Shown: one piece after another, positions 10,651 through 24,000 of the stretch
Position numbering within the stretch: position 1 is the stretch's first letter
How the letters are laid out: every line of letters starts with the position of its first letter
Assembly: GCA_027186245.1 (NCBI GenBank)
Contig: CP114481.1
Location: forward strand, 36,859,501-36,923,500
Length of the DNA: 64,000 bases
Origin: Coriaria nepalensis
Taxonomy: Eukaryota; Streptophyta; Magnoliopsida; Cucurbitales; Coriariaceae
Reading direction: 5' to 3'
The notes under the pieces: generated by a model
The model's input: only the letters and a program-made list of their open reading frames with translations
The model's database searches: none
What the model was told of the DNA's origin: nothing
Translations under genes and position numbers: made by a program

Positions 10651-11076
10651 AAGCAATTCGAACGAATTCTAGCTTTGCACTACAGAGACAACTTTTGTGC
10701 ATAACTTGCAAATGATCATTGCAAGGAAAGTGTCCATTCGTTTAAAATTAAAATCATTTCAATGAGTCCTTTCAAGTCAATAACTTATTTCGGAGCAAGT
10801 CGAACGAATTCTAGTTTTGCACTACAGAGACAACTTTTGTGCATAACTTGCAAATGATTATCGCAAGGAAAGTGTGCATTCGTTTAAAATTAAAATCATT
10901 TCAATGAGTCCTCTCAAGTCAATAACTTATTTCGAAGCAAGTGGAACGAATTCTAGTTTTGCACTACAGAGACAACTTTTGTGCATAACTTCCAAATGAT
11001 CATTGCAAGGAAAGTGTGCATTCGTTTAACCTTAAAATCATTTCAATTAGTCATTTCAAGTCAATAACTTATTTCG

Positions 11077-11234
11077 AAGCAATTCGAACGAATTCTAGTT
11101 TTGCACTACAGAGACAACTTTTGTGCGAGACAACTTTTGTGCATAACTTGCAAATGATCATTGCAAGGAAAGCGTGCATTCGTTTAACCTTAAAATCATT
11201 TCAATGAGTCATTTCAAGTCAATAACTTATTTCA
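11077..11234 (+). repeat. 158-bp monomer with 16-bp internal duplication, copy 1
   Basis: GAGACAACTTTTGTGC (monomer positions 35-50) is present twice in direct tandem, at 11,111-11,126 and 11,127-11,142. It is a perfect duplication, and this is one of only four units in the window that are not 142 bp. The extra 16 bp changes the reading phase, so a meaningless open frame runs through it. The preceding unit (10,935) is type H and ends with the unusual TTCAATTAG. Confidence 0.95.
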
Positions 11235-12512
11235 AAGCAATTGGAACGAATTCTAGTTTTGCACTACAGAGACAACTTTTGTGCATAACTTGCAAATGAT
11301 CATTGCAAGGAAAGTGTGCATTCGTTTAAAATTAAAATCATTTCAATGAGTCCTTTCAAGTCAATAACTTATTTCGAAGCAATTCGAACGAATTCTAGTT
11401 TTGCACTACAGAGACAACTTTTGTGCATAACTTGCAAATGATCATTGCAAGGAAAGTGTGCATTCGTTTAAAATTAAAATCAATTCAATGAGTCTTTTCA
11501 AGCCAATAACTTACTTCAAAGCAAGTCGAACGTATTCTAGTTTTGCACTACAGACACAACTTTTGTGCATAAGTTGCAAATAATCATTGTAGGGAAAGTG
11601 TGCATTCGTTTAACCTTAAAATCATTTCAATGAGTCATTTCAAGTCAATAACTTATTTCAAAGCAATTCGAACGAATTCTAGCTTTGCACTACAGAGACA
11701 ACTTTTGTGCATAACTTGCAAATGATCATTGCAAGGAAAGTGTCCATTCGTTTAAAATTAAAATCATTTCAATGAGTCCTTTCAAGTCAATAACTTATTT
11801 CGGTGCAAGTCGAACGAATTCTAGTTTTGCACTACAGAGACAACTTTTGTGCATAACTTGCAAATGATTATCGCAAGGAAAGTGTGCATTCGTTTAAAAT
11901 TAAAATCATTTCAATGAGTCCTCTCAAGTCAATAACTTATTTCGAAGCAAGTGGAACGAATTCTAGTTTTGCACTACAGAGACAACTTTTGTGCATAACT
12001 TCCAAATGATCATTGCAAGGAAAGTGTGCATTCGTTTAACCTTAAAATCATTTCAATGAGTCATTTCAAGTCAATAACTTACTTCAAAGCAATTCGAACG
12101 AATTCTAGTTTTGCACTACAGACACAACTTTTGTGCATAACTTGCAAATGATCATTGCAAGGAAAGTGTGCATTCGTTTAACCTTAAAATCATTTCAATG
12201 AGTCATTTCAAGTCAATAACCTATTTCAAAGCAATTCGAACGAATTCTAGTTTTGCACTACAGAGACAACTTTTGTGCATAACTTGCAGATGATCATTGC
12301 AAGGAAAGTGTCCATTCGTTTAAAATTAAAATCATTTCAATGAGTCCTTTCAAGTCAATAACTTATTTCGGAGCAAGTCGAACGAATTCTAGTTTTGCAC
12401 TACAGAGACAACTTTTGTGCATAACTTGCAAATGATCATTGCAAGGAAAGTGTGCATTCGTTTAACCTTAAAATCATTTCAATGAGTCATTTCAAGTCAA
12501 TAACTTATTTCG

Positions 12513-12670
12513 AAGCAATTCGAACGAATTCTAGTTTTGCACTACAGAGACAACTTTTGTGCGAGACAACTTTTGTGCATAACTTGCAAATGATCATTGC
12601 AAGGAAAGCGTGCATTCGTTTAACCTTAAAATCATTTCAATGAGTCATTTCAAGTCAATAACTTATTTCA
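12513..12670 (+). repeat. 158-bp monomer with 16-bp internal duplication, copy 2
   Basis: This unit has the same perfect 16-bp duplication, at 12,547-12,562 and 12,563-12,578, and lies 1,436 bp after copy 1. It follows a complete H-module that ends in type D (11,945-12,512), whereas copy 1 follows H directly. The upstream contexts differ but the unit and downstream context are the same, placing the left breakpoint of the 1,436-bp duplication inside the preceding monomer. Confidence 0.95.
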
Positions 12671-15600
12671 AAGCAATTGGAACGAATTCTAGTTTTGCAC
12701 TACAGAGACAACTTTTGTGCATAACTTGCAAATGATCATTGCAAGGAAAGTGTGCATTCGTTTAAAATTAAAATCATTTCAATGAGTCCTTTCAAGTCAA
12801 TAACTTATTTCGAAGCAATTCGAACGAATTCTAGTTTTGCACTACAGAGACAACTTTTGTGCATAACTTGCAAATGATCATTGCAAGGAAAGTGTGCATT
12901 CGTTTAAAATTAAAATCAATTCAATGAGTCTTTTCAAGCCAATAACTTACTTCAAAGCAAGTCGAACGTATTCTAGTTTTGCACTACAGACACAACTTTT
13001 GTGCATAAGTTGCAAATAATCATTGTAGGGAAAGTGTGCATTCGTTTAACCTTAAAATCATTTCAATGAGTCATTTCAAGTCAATAACTTATTTCAAAGC
13101 AATTCGAACGAATTCTAGCTTTGCACTACAGAGACAACTTTTGTGCATAACTTGCAAATGATCATTGCAAGGAAAGTGTCCATTCGTTTAAAATTAAAAT
13201 CATTTCAATGAGTCCTTTCAAGTCAATAACTTATTTCGGTGCAAGTCGAACGAATTCTAGTTTTGCACTACAGAGACAACTTTTGTGCATAACTTGCAAA
13301 TGATTATCGCAAGGAAAGTGTGCATTCGTTTAAAATTAAAATCATTTCAATGAGTCCTCTCAAGTCAATAACTTATTTCGAAGCAAGTGGAACGAATTCT
13401 AGTTTTGCACTACAGAGACAACTTTTGTGCATAACTTCCAAATGATCATTGCAAGGAAAGTGTGCATTCGTTTAACCTTAAAATCATTTCAATGAGTCAT
13501 TTCAAGTCAATAACTTACTTCAAAGCAATTCGAACGAATTCTAGTTTTGCACTACAGACACAACTTTTGTGCATAACTTGCAAATGATCATTGCAAGGAA
13601 AGTGTGCATTCGTTTAACCTTAAAATCATTTCAATGAGTCATTTCAAGTCAATAACCTATTTCAAAGCAATTCGAACGAATTCTAGTTTTGCACTACAGA
13701 GACAACTTTTGTGCATAACTTGCAGATGATCATTGCAAGGAAAGTGTCCATTCGTTTAAAATTAAAATCATTTCAATGAGTCCTTTCAAGTCAATAACTT
13801 ATTTCGGAGCAAGTCGAACGAATTCTAGTTTTGCACTACAGAGACAACTTTTGTGCATAACTTGCAAATGATCATTGCAAGGAAAGTGTGCATTCGTTTA
13901 ACCTTAAAATCATTTCAATGAGTCATTTCAAGTCAATAACTTATTTCAAAGCAATTCGAACGAATTCTAGTTTTGCACTACAGAGACAACTTTTGTGCAT
14001 AACTTGCAAATGATCATTGCAGGGAAAGTGTGCATTTGTTTAACCTTAAAATCTTTTCAATGAGTCATTTCAAGTCAATAACTTACTTCAAAGCAAGTCG
14101 AACGTATTCTAGTTTTGCACTACAGACACAACTTTTGTGCATAACTTGCAAATGATCATTGCAAGGAAAGTGTGCATTCGTTTAACCTTAAAATAATTTC
14201 AATGAGTCCTTTCAAGTCAATAACTTATTTCGAAGAAAGTCGAACGAATTCTAGTTTTGCACTACAGACACAACTTTTGTGCATAACTTGCAAATGATCA
14301 TTGCAAGGAAAGTATGCATTTGTTTAACCTTAAAATCATTTCAATGAGTCATTTCAAGTCAATAACTTATTTCAAAGCAATTCGAACGAATTCTAGTTTT
14401 GCACTACAGAGACAACTTTTGTGCATAAATTGCAAATGATCATTGCAAGGAAAGTGTGCATTCGTTTAAAATTAAGATCATTTCAATGAGTCCTTTCAAG
14501 TCAATAAGTTATTTCGAAGCAAGTCGATCGAATTCTAGTTTCGCACCACAAACATAACTTTTGTGCATAACTTGCAAATGATCATTGCAAGGAAAGTGTG
14601 CATTCGTTTAACCTTAAAATAATTTCAATGAGTCAGTTCAAGTCAATAACTTATTTCATAGCAAGTCGAACGTATTCTAGTTTTGCACTACAGACACAAC
14701 TTTTGTGCATAACTTGCAAATGATCATTGCAAGGAAAGTGTGCATTCGTTTAACCTTAAAATCATTTCAATGAGTCATTTCAAGTCAATAACTTATTTCA
14801 AAGCAATTCGAACGAATTCTAGTTTTGCACTACAGAGACAACTTTTGTGCATAACTTGCAAATGATCATTGCGAGGAAAGTGTGCATTCGTTTAAAATTA
14901 AAATCATTTCAATGAGTCCTTTCAAGTCAATAACTTATTTCGAAGCAATTCGAACGAATTCTAGTTTTGCACTACAGAGACAACTTTTGTGCATAACTTG
15001 CAAATGATCATTGCAAGGAAAGTGTGCATTCGTTTAAAATTAAAATCATTTCAATGAGTCCTTTCAAGTCAATAACTTATTCCGAAGAAAGTCGAACGAA
15101 TTCTAGTTTTGCACTACAGACATAACTTTTGTGCATAACTTGCAAATGATCATTGCAAGGAAAGTATGCATTCGTTTAACCTTAAAATCATTTCAATGAC
15201 TCATTTCAAGTCAATAACTTATTTCAAAGCAATTCGAACGAATTCTAGTTTTGCACTACAGAGACAACTTTTGTGCATAACTTGCAAATGATCATTGCAA
15301 GGAAAGTGTTCATTCGTTTAACCTTAAAATCATTTCAATGAGTCATTTCAAGTCAATAACTTATTTCAAAGCAATTCGAACGAATTCTAGTTTTGCACTA
15401 CAGAGACAACTTTTGTGCATAACTTGCAAATGATCATTGCAAGGAAAGTGTGCATTCGTTTAACCTTAAAATCATTTCAATGAGTCATTTCAAGTCAATA
15501 ACTTATTTCAAAGCAATTCGAACGAATTCTAGTTTTGCACTACAGAGACAACTTTTGTGCATAACTTGCAAATGATCATTGCAAGGAAAGTGTGCATTCG

Positions 15601-18600
15601 TTTAAAATTAAAATCATTTCAATGAGTCCTTTCAAGTCAATGACTTATTTCGAAGCAATTCGAACGAATTCTAGTTTTGCACTACAGAGACAACTTTTGT
15701 GCATAACTTGCAAATGATCATTGCAAGGAAAGTGTGCATTCGTTTAAAATTAAAATCATTTCAATGAGTCCTTTCAAGTCAATAACTTATTTCGAAGAAA
15801 GTCGAACGAATTCTAGTTTTGCACTACAGACATAACTTTTGTGCATAACTTGCAAATGATCATTGCAAGGAAAGTGTGCATTCGTTTAACCTTAAAATCA
15901 TTGCAATGAGTCATTTCAGGTCAATAACTTATTTCAAAGCAATTCGAACGAATTCTAGTTTTGCACTACAGACACAACTTCTGTGCATAACTTGCAAATG
16001 ATCATTGCAAGGAAAGTGTGCATTTGTTTAAAATTAAAATCATTTCAATGAGTCCTTTCAAGTCAATAACTTATTTCGAAGCAAGTCGATCGAATTCTAG
16101 TTTTGCACTACAGAGACAACTTTTGTGCATAACTTGCAAATGATCATTGCAAGGAAAGTGTGCATTCGTTTAAAATTAAAATCATTTCAATGAGTCCTTT
16201 CAAGTCAATAACTTATTTCGAAGCAAGTGGAACGAATTCTAGTTTTGCACTACAGAGACAACTTTTGTGCATAACTTCCAAATGATCATTGCAAGGAAAG
16301 TGTGCATTCGTTTAACCTTAAAATCATTTCAATGAGTCATTTCAAGTCAATAACTTACTTCAAAGCAATTCGAACGAATTCTAGTTTTGCACTACAGACA
16401 CAACTTTTGTGCATAACTTGCAAATGATCATTGCAAGGAAAGTGTGCATTCGTTTAACCTTAAAATCATTTCAATGAGTCATTTCAAGTCAATAACCTAT
16501 TTCAAAGCAATTCGAACGAATTCTAGTTTTGCACTACAGAGACAACTTTTGTGCATAACTTGCAAATGATCATTGCAAGGAAAGTGTCCATTCGTTTAAA
16601 ATTAAAATCATTTCAATGAGTTCTTTCAAGTCAATAACTTATTTCTGAGCAAGTCGAACGAATTCTAGTTTTGCACTACAGAGACAACTTTTGTGCATAA
16701 CTTGCAAATGATCATCGCAAGGAAAGTGTGCATTCGTTTAAAATTAAAATCATTTCAATGAGTCCTTTCAAGTCAAGAACTTATTTCGAAGAAAGTCGAA
16801 CGAATTCTGGTTTTGCACTACAGAGACAACTTTTGTGCATAACTTGCAAATGATCATTGCAAGGAAAGTGTGCATTCGTTTAAAATTAAAATCATTTCAA
16901 TGAGTCCTTTCAAGTCAATAACTTATTTCGAAGCAAGTCGATCGAATTCTAGTTTCGCACCACAAACATAACTTTTGTGCATAACTTGCAAATGATCATG
17001 GCAAGGAAAGTGTGCATTCGTTTAACCTTAAAATAATTTCAATGAGTCAGTTCAAGTCAATAACTTATTTCATAGCAAATCGAACGTATTCTAGTTTTGC
17101 ACTACAGACACAACTTTTGTGCATAACTTGCAAATGATCATTGCAAGGAAAGTGTGCATTCGTTTAACCTTAAAATCATTTCAATGAGTCATTTCAAGTC
17201 AATAACTTATTTCAAAGCAATTCGAACGAATTCTAGTTTTGCACTACAGAGACAACTTTTGTGCATAACTTGCAAATGATCATTGCAAGGAAAGTGTGCA
17301 TTTGTTTAAAATTAAAATCATTTCAATGAGTCCTTTCAAGTCAATAACTTATTTCGAAGCAAGTCGATCGAATTCTAGTTTTGCACTACAGAGACAACTT
17401 TTGTGCATAACTTGCAAATGATCATTGCAAGGAAAGTGTGCATTCGTTTAAAATTAAAATCATTTCAATGAGTCCTTTCAAGTCAATAACTTATTTCGAA
17501 GCAAGTGGAACGAATTCTAGTTTTGCACTACAGAGACAACTTTTGTGCATAACTTCCAAATGATCATTGCAAGGAAAGTGTGCATTCGTTTAACCTTAAA
17601 ATCATTTCAATGAGTCATTTCAAGTCAATAACTTACTTCAAAGCAATTCGAACGAATTCTAGTTTTGCACTACAGACACAACTTTTGTGCATAACTTGCA
17701 AATGATCATTGCAAGGAAAGTGTGCATTCGTTTAACCTTAAAATAATTTCAATGAGTCAGTTCAAGTCAATAACTTATTTCATAGCAAGTCGAACGTATT
17801 CTAGTTTTGCACTACAGACACAACTTTTGTGCATAACTTGCAAATGATCATTGCAAAGAAAGTGTGCATTCGTTTAACCTTAAAATCATTTCAATGAGTC
17901 ATTTCAAGTCAATAACTTATTTCAAAGCAATTCGAACGAATTCTAGTTTTCCACTACTGAGACAACTTTTGTGCATAACTTGCAAATGATCATTGCAAGG
18001 AAAGTGTGCATTCGTTTAAAATTAAAATCATTTCAATGAGTCCTTTCAAGTCAATAACTTATTTCGAAGCAATTCGAACGAATTCTAGTTTTGCACTACA
18101 GAGACAACTTTTGTGCATAACTTGCAAATGATCATTGCAAGGAAAGTGTGCATTCGTTTAAAATTAAAATCATTTCAATGAGTCCTTTCAAGTCAATAAC
18201 TTATTTCGAAGGAAGTCGAACGAATTCTAGTTTTGCACTACAGACATAACTTTTGTGCATAACTTGCAAATGATCATTGCAAGGAAAGTATGCATTCGTT
18301 TAACCTTAAAATCATTTCAATGAGTCATTTCAAGTCAATAACTTATTTCAAAGCAATTCGAACGAATTCTAGTTTTGCACTACAGAGACAACTTTTGTGC
18401 ATAACTTGCAAATGATCATTGCAAGGAAAGTGTGCATTCGTTTAACCTTAAAATCATTTCAATGAGTCATTTCAAGTCAATAACTTATTTCAAAGCAATT
18501 CGAACGAATTCTAGTTTTCCACTACTGAGACAACTTTTGTGCATAACTTGCAAATGATCATTGCAAGGAAAGTGTGCATTCGTTTAAAATTAAAATCATT

Positions 18601-19486
18601 TCAATGAGTCCTTTCAAGTCAATAACTTATTTCGAAGCAAGTCGATCGAATTCTAGTTTTGCACTACAGAGACAACTTTTGTGCATAACTTGCAAATGAT
18701 CATTGCAAGGAAAGTGTGCATTCGTTTAAAATTAAAATCATTTCAATGAGTCCTTTCAAGTCAATAACTTATTTCGAAGCAATTCGAACGAATTCTAGTT
18801 TTGCACTACAGAGACAACTTTTGTGCATAACTTGCAAATGATCATTGCAAGGAAAGTGTGCATTCGTTTAAAATTAAAATCAATTCAATGAGTCATTTCA
18901 AGTCAATAACTTACTTCAAAGCAAGTCGAACGTATTCTAGTTTTGCACTACAGACACAACTTTTGTGCATAACTTGCAAATAATCATTGTAGGGAAAGTG
19001 TGCATTCGTTTAACCTTAAAATCATTTCAATGAGTCATTTCAAGTCAATAACTTATTTCAAAGCAATTCGAACGAATTCTAGCTTTGCACTACAGAGACA
19101 ACTTTTGTGCATAACTTGCAAATGATCATTGCAAGGAAAGTGTCCATTCGTTTAAAATTAAAATCATTTCAATGAGTCCTTTCATGTCAATAACTTATTT
19201 CGGAGCAAGTCGAACGAATTCTAGTTTTGCACTACAGAGACAACTTTTGTGCATAACTTGCAAATGATTATCGCAAGGAAAGTGTGCATTCGTTTAAAAT
19301 TAAAATCATTTCAATGAGTCCTCTCAAGTCAATAACTTATTTCGAAGCAAGTGGAACGAATTCTAGTTTTGCACTACAGAGACAACTTTTGTGCATAACT
19401 TCCAAATGATCATTGCAAGGAAAGTGTGCATTCGTTTAACCTTAAAATCATTTCAATTAGTCATTTCAAGTCAATAACTTATTTCG

Positions 19487-19644
19487 AAGCAATTCGAACG
19501 AATTCTAGTTTTGCACTACAGAGACAACTTTTGTGCGAGACAACTTTTGTGCATAACTTGCAAATGATCATTGCAAGGAAAGCGTGCATTCGTTTAACCT
19601 TAAAATCATTTCAATGAGTCATTTCAAGTCAATAACTTATTTCA
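19487..19644 (+). repeat. 158-bp monomer with 16-bp internal duplication, copy 3
   Basis: The 16-bp unit is doubled at 19,521-19,536 and 19,537-19,552. It lies exactly 8,410 bp after copy 1 and is preceded by the same type H unit with TTCAATTAG. Confidence 0.95.
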
Positions 19645-20922
19645 AAGCAATTGGAACGAATTCTAGTTTTGCACTACAGAGACAACTTTTGTGCATAACT
19701 TGCAAATGATCATTGCAAGGAAAGTGTGCATTCGTTTAAAATTAAAATCATTTCAATGAGTCCTTTCAAGTCAATAACTTATTTCGAAGCAATTCGAACG
19801 AATTCTAGTTTTGCACTACAGAGACAACTTTTGTGCATAACTTGCAAATGATCATTGCAAGGAAAGTGTGCATTCGTTTAAAATTAAAATCAATTCAATG
19901 AGTCTTTTCAAGCCAATAACTTACTTCAAAGCAAGTCGAACGTATTCTAGTTTTGCACTACAGACACAACTTTTGTGCATAAGTTGCAAATAATCATTGT
20001 AGGGAAAGTGTGCATTCGTTTAACCTTAAAATCATTTCAATGAGTCATTTCAAGTCAATAACTTATTTCAAAGCAATTCGAACGAATTCTAGCTTTGCAC
20101 TACAGAGACAACTTTTGTGCATAACTTGCAAATGATCATTGCAAGGAAAGTGTCCATTCGTTTAAAATTAAAATCATTTCAATGAGTCCTTTCAAGTCAA
20201 TAACTTATTTCGGTGCAAGTCGAACGAATTCTAGTTTTGCACTACAGAGACAACTTTTGTGCATAACTTGCAAATGATTATCGCAAGGAAAGTGTGCATT
20301 CGTTTAAAATTAAAATCATTTCAATGAGTCCTCTCAAGTCAATAACTTATTTCGAAGCAAGTGGAACGAATTCTAGTTTTGCACTACAGAGACAACTTTT
20401 GTGCATAACTTCCAAATGATCATTGCAAGGAAAGTGTGCATTCGTTTAACCTTAAAATCATTTCAATGAGTCATTTCAAGTCAATAACTTACTTCAAAGC
20501 AATTCGAACGAATTCTAGTTTTGCACTACAGACACAACTTTTGTGCATAACTTGCAAATGATCATTGCAAGGAAAGTGTGCATTCGTTTAACCTTAAAAT
20601 CATTTCAATGAGTCATTTCAAGTCAATAACCTATTTCAAAGCAATTCGAACGAATTCTAGTTTTGCACTACAGAGACAACTTTTGTGCATAACTTGCAGA
20701 TGATCATTGCAAGGAAAGTGTCCATTCGTTTAAAATTAAAATCATTTCAATGAGTCCTTTCAAGTCAATAACTTATTTCGGAGCAAGTCGAACGAATTCT
20801 AGTTTTGCACTACAGAGACAACTTTTGTGCATAACTTGCAAATGATCATTGCAAGGAAAGTGTGCATTCGTTTAACCTTAAAATCATTTCAATGAGTCAT
20901 TTCAAGTCAATAACTTATTTCG

Positions 20923-21080
20923 AAGCAATTCGAACGAATTCTAGTTTTGCACTACAGAGACAACTTTTGTGCGAGACAACTTTTGTGCATAACTTGCAAA
21001 TGATCATTGCAAGGAAAGCGTGCATTCGTTTAACCTTAAAATCATTTCAATGAGTCATTTCAAGTCAATAACTTATTTCA
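20923..21080 (+). repeat. 158-bp monomer with 16-bp internal duplication, copy 4
   Basis: The 16-bp unit is doubled at 20,957-20,972 and 20,973-20,988. It lies 1,436 bp after copy 3 and 8,410 bp after copy 2. No further 158-bp unit exists to the end of the window. Confidence 0.95.
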
Positions 21081-24000
21081 AAGCAATTGGAACGAATTCT
21101 AGTTTTGCACTACAGAGACAACTTTTGTGCATAACTTGCAAATGATCATTGCAAGGAAAGTGTGCATTCGTTTAAAATTAAAATCATTTCAATGAGTCCT
21201 TTCAAGTCAATAACTTATTTCGAAGCAATTCGAACGAATTCTAGTTTTGCACTACAGAGACAACTTTTGTGCATAACTTGCAAATGATCATTGCAAGGAA
21301 AGTGTGCATTCGTTTAAAATTAAAATCAATTCAATGAGTCTTTTCAAGCCAATAACTTACTTCAAAGCAAGTCGAACGTATTCTAGTTTTGCACTACAGA
21401 CACAACTTTTGTGCATAAGTTGCAAATAATCATTGTAGGGAAAGTGTGCATTCGTTTAACCTTAAAATCATTTCAATGAGTCATTTCAAGTCAATAACTT
21501 ATTTCAAAGCAATTCGAACGAATTCTAGCTTTGCACTACAGAGACAACTTTTGTGCATAACTTGCAAATGATCATTGCAAGGAAAGTGTCCATTCGTTTA
21601 AAATTAAAATCATTTCAATGAGTCCTTTCAAGTCAATAACTTATTTCGGTGCAAGTCGAACGAATTCTAGTTTTGCACTACAGAGACAACTTTTGTGCAT
21701 AACTTGCAAATGATTATCGCAAGGAAAGTGTGCATTCGTTTAAAATTAAAATCATTTCAATGAGTCCTCTCAAGTCAATAACTTATTTCGAAGCAAGTGG
21801 AACGAATTCTAGTTTTGCACTACAGAGACAACTTTTGTGCATAACTTCCAAATGATCATTGCAAGGAAAGTGTGCATTCGTTTAACCTTAAAATCATTTC
21901 AATGAGTCATTTCAAGTCAATAACTTACTTCAAAGCAATTCGAACGAATTCTAGTTTTGCACTACAGACACAACTTTTGTGCATAACTTGCAAATGATCA
22001 TTGCAAGGAAAGTGTGCATTCGTTTAACCTTAAAATCATTTCAATGAGTCATTTCAAGTCAATAACCTATTTCAAAGCAATTCGAACGAATTCTAGTTTT
22101 GCACTACAGAGACAACTTTTGTGCATAACTTGCAGATGATCATTGCAAGGAAAGTGTCCATTCGTTTAAAATTAAAATCATTTCAATGAGTCCTTTCAAG
22201 TCAATAACTTATTTCGGAGCAAGTCGAACGAATTCTAGTTTTGCACTACAGAGACAACTTTTGTGCATAACTTGCAAATGATCATTGCAAGGAAAGTGTG
22301 CATTCGTTTAACCTTAAAATCATTTCAATGAGTCATTTCAAGTCAATAACTTATTTCAAAGCAATTCGAACGAATTCTAGTTTTGCACTACAGAGACAAC
22401 TTTTGTGCATAACTTGCAAATGATCATTGCAAGGAAAGTGTGCATTTGTTTAACCTTAAAATCTTTTCAATGAGTCATTTCAAGTCAATAACTTACTTCA
22501 AAGCAAGTCGAACGTATTCTAGTTTTGCACTACAGACACAACTTTTGTGCATAACTTGCAAATGATCATTGCAAGGAAAGTGTGCATTCGTTTAACCTTA
22601 AAATAATTTCAATGAGTCCTTTCAAGTCAATAACTTATTTCGAAGAAAGTCGAACGAATTCTAGTTTTGCACTACAGACACAACTTTTGTGCATAACTTG
22701 CAAATGATCATTGCAAGGAAAGTATGCATTTGTTTAACCTTAAAATCATTTCAATGAGTCATTTCAAGTCAATAACTTATTTCAAAGCAATTCGAACGAA
22801 TTCTAGTTTTGCACTACAGAGACAACTTTTGTGCATAAATTGCAAATGATCATTGCAAGGAAAGTGTGCATTCGTTTAAAATTAAGATCATTTCAATGAG
22901 TCCTTTCAAGTCAATAAGTTATTTCGAAGCAAGTCGATCGAATTCTAGTTTCGCACCACAAACATAACTTTTGTGCATAACTTGCAAATGATCATTGCAA
23001 GGAAAGTGTGCATTCGTTTAACCTTAAAATAATTTCAATGAGTCAGTTCAAGTCAATAACTTATTTCATAGCAAGTCGAACGTATTCTAGTTTTGCACTA
23101 CAGACACAACTTTTGTGCATAACTTGCAAATGATCATTGCAAGGAAAGTGTGCATTCGTTTAACCTTAAAATCATTTCAATGAGTCATTTCAAGTCAATA
23201 ACTTATTTCAAAGCAATTCGAACGAATTCTAGTTTTGCACTACAGAGACAACTTTTGTGCATAACTTGCAAATGATCATTGCGAGGAAAGTGTGCATTCG
23301 TTTAAAATTAAAATCATTTCAATGAGTCCTTTCAAGTCAATAACTTATTTCGAAGCAATTCGAACGAATTCTAGTTTTGCACTACAGAGACAACTTTTGT
23401 GCATAACTTGCAAATGATCATTGCAAGGAAAGTGTGCATTCGTTTAAAATTAAAATCATTTCAATGAGTCCTTTCAAGTCAATAACTTATTCCGAAGAAA
23501 GTCGAACGAATTCTAGTTTTGCACTACAGACATAACTTTTGTGCATAACTTGCAAATGATCATTGCAAGGAAAGTATGCATTCGTTTAACCTTAAAATCA
23601 TTTCAATGACTCATTTCAAGTCAATAACTTATTTCAAAGCAATTCGAACGAATTCTAGTTTTGCACTACAGAGACAACTTTTGTGCATAACTTGCAAATG
23701 ATCATTGCAAGGAAAGTGTTCATTCGTTTAACCTTAAAATCATTTCAATGAGTCATTTCAAGTCAATAACTTATTTCAAAGCAATTCGAACGAATTCTAG
23801 TTTTGCACTACAGAGACAACTTTTGTGCATAACTTGCAAATGATCATTGCAAGGAAAGTGTGCATTCGTTTAACCTTAAAATCATTTCAATGAGTCATTT
23901 CAAGTCAATAACTTATTTCAAAGCAATTCGAACGAATTCTAGTTTTGCACTACAGAGACAACTTTTGTGCATAACTTGCAAATGATCATTGCAAGGAAAG

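Larger units (their letters stand above)
10993..13948 (+). repeat. 1,436-bp 10-mer tandem pair carrying the 16-bp duplication (left set)
   Basis: About 10,993-12,428 and 12,429-13,948 match at an offset of 1,436 bp, which is ten monomers plus one extra 16 bp. Shared markers are the 158-bp monomer, AGTCTTTTCAAGCC (11,49x/12,93x), ATAAGTTGC, AATAATCATTGTAGGG, CTAGCTTTGC and CGGTGCAAG. A shorter relative with 7 units plus 16 bp lies immediately upstream from about 10,241. One difference is TTCAATTAG (11,04x) versus TTCAATGAG (12,48x). Confidence 0.82.
19403..22358 (+). repeat. 1,436-bp 10-mer tandem pair (right set)
   Basis: This is the copy of 10,993-13,948 shifted by 8,410 bp. It contains the same two 158-bp monomers and the same internal markers, including TTCAATTAG only in the first member (19,45x). 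This shows that the 10-mer was already duplicated, and already differed at that site, when the 8.4-kb block was copied. Confidence 0.82.

Noticed and set aside
11016..11207. 63-codon open frame through the first 158-bp monomer (also at 12,452-12,643, 19,426-19,617 and 20,862-21,053)
   Set aside because: All four are satellite sequence read in one frame. The 16-bp duplication shifts the phase and so avoids the TGA in AAATGATCA that closes the frame in 142-bp units. The start codon is GTG, there is no conserved domain, and the four differ only by one satellite substitution (I/M). They are artefacts of the repeat.
11077..21080. Link between the four 158-bp units and other beetle satellites with 158-bp monomers
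   Set aside because: The length agreement is coincidental. The extra 16 bp is an exact local duplication of monomer positions 35-50, not a different satellite family.
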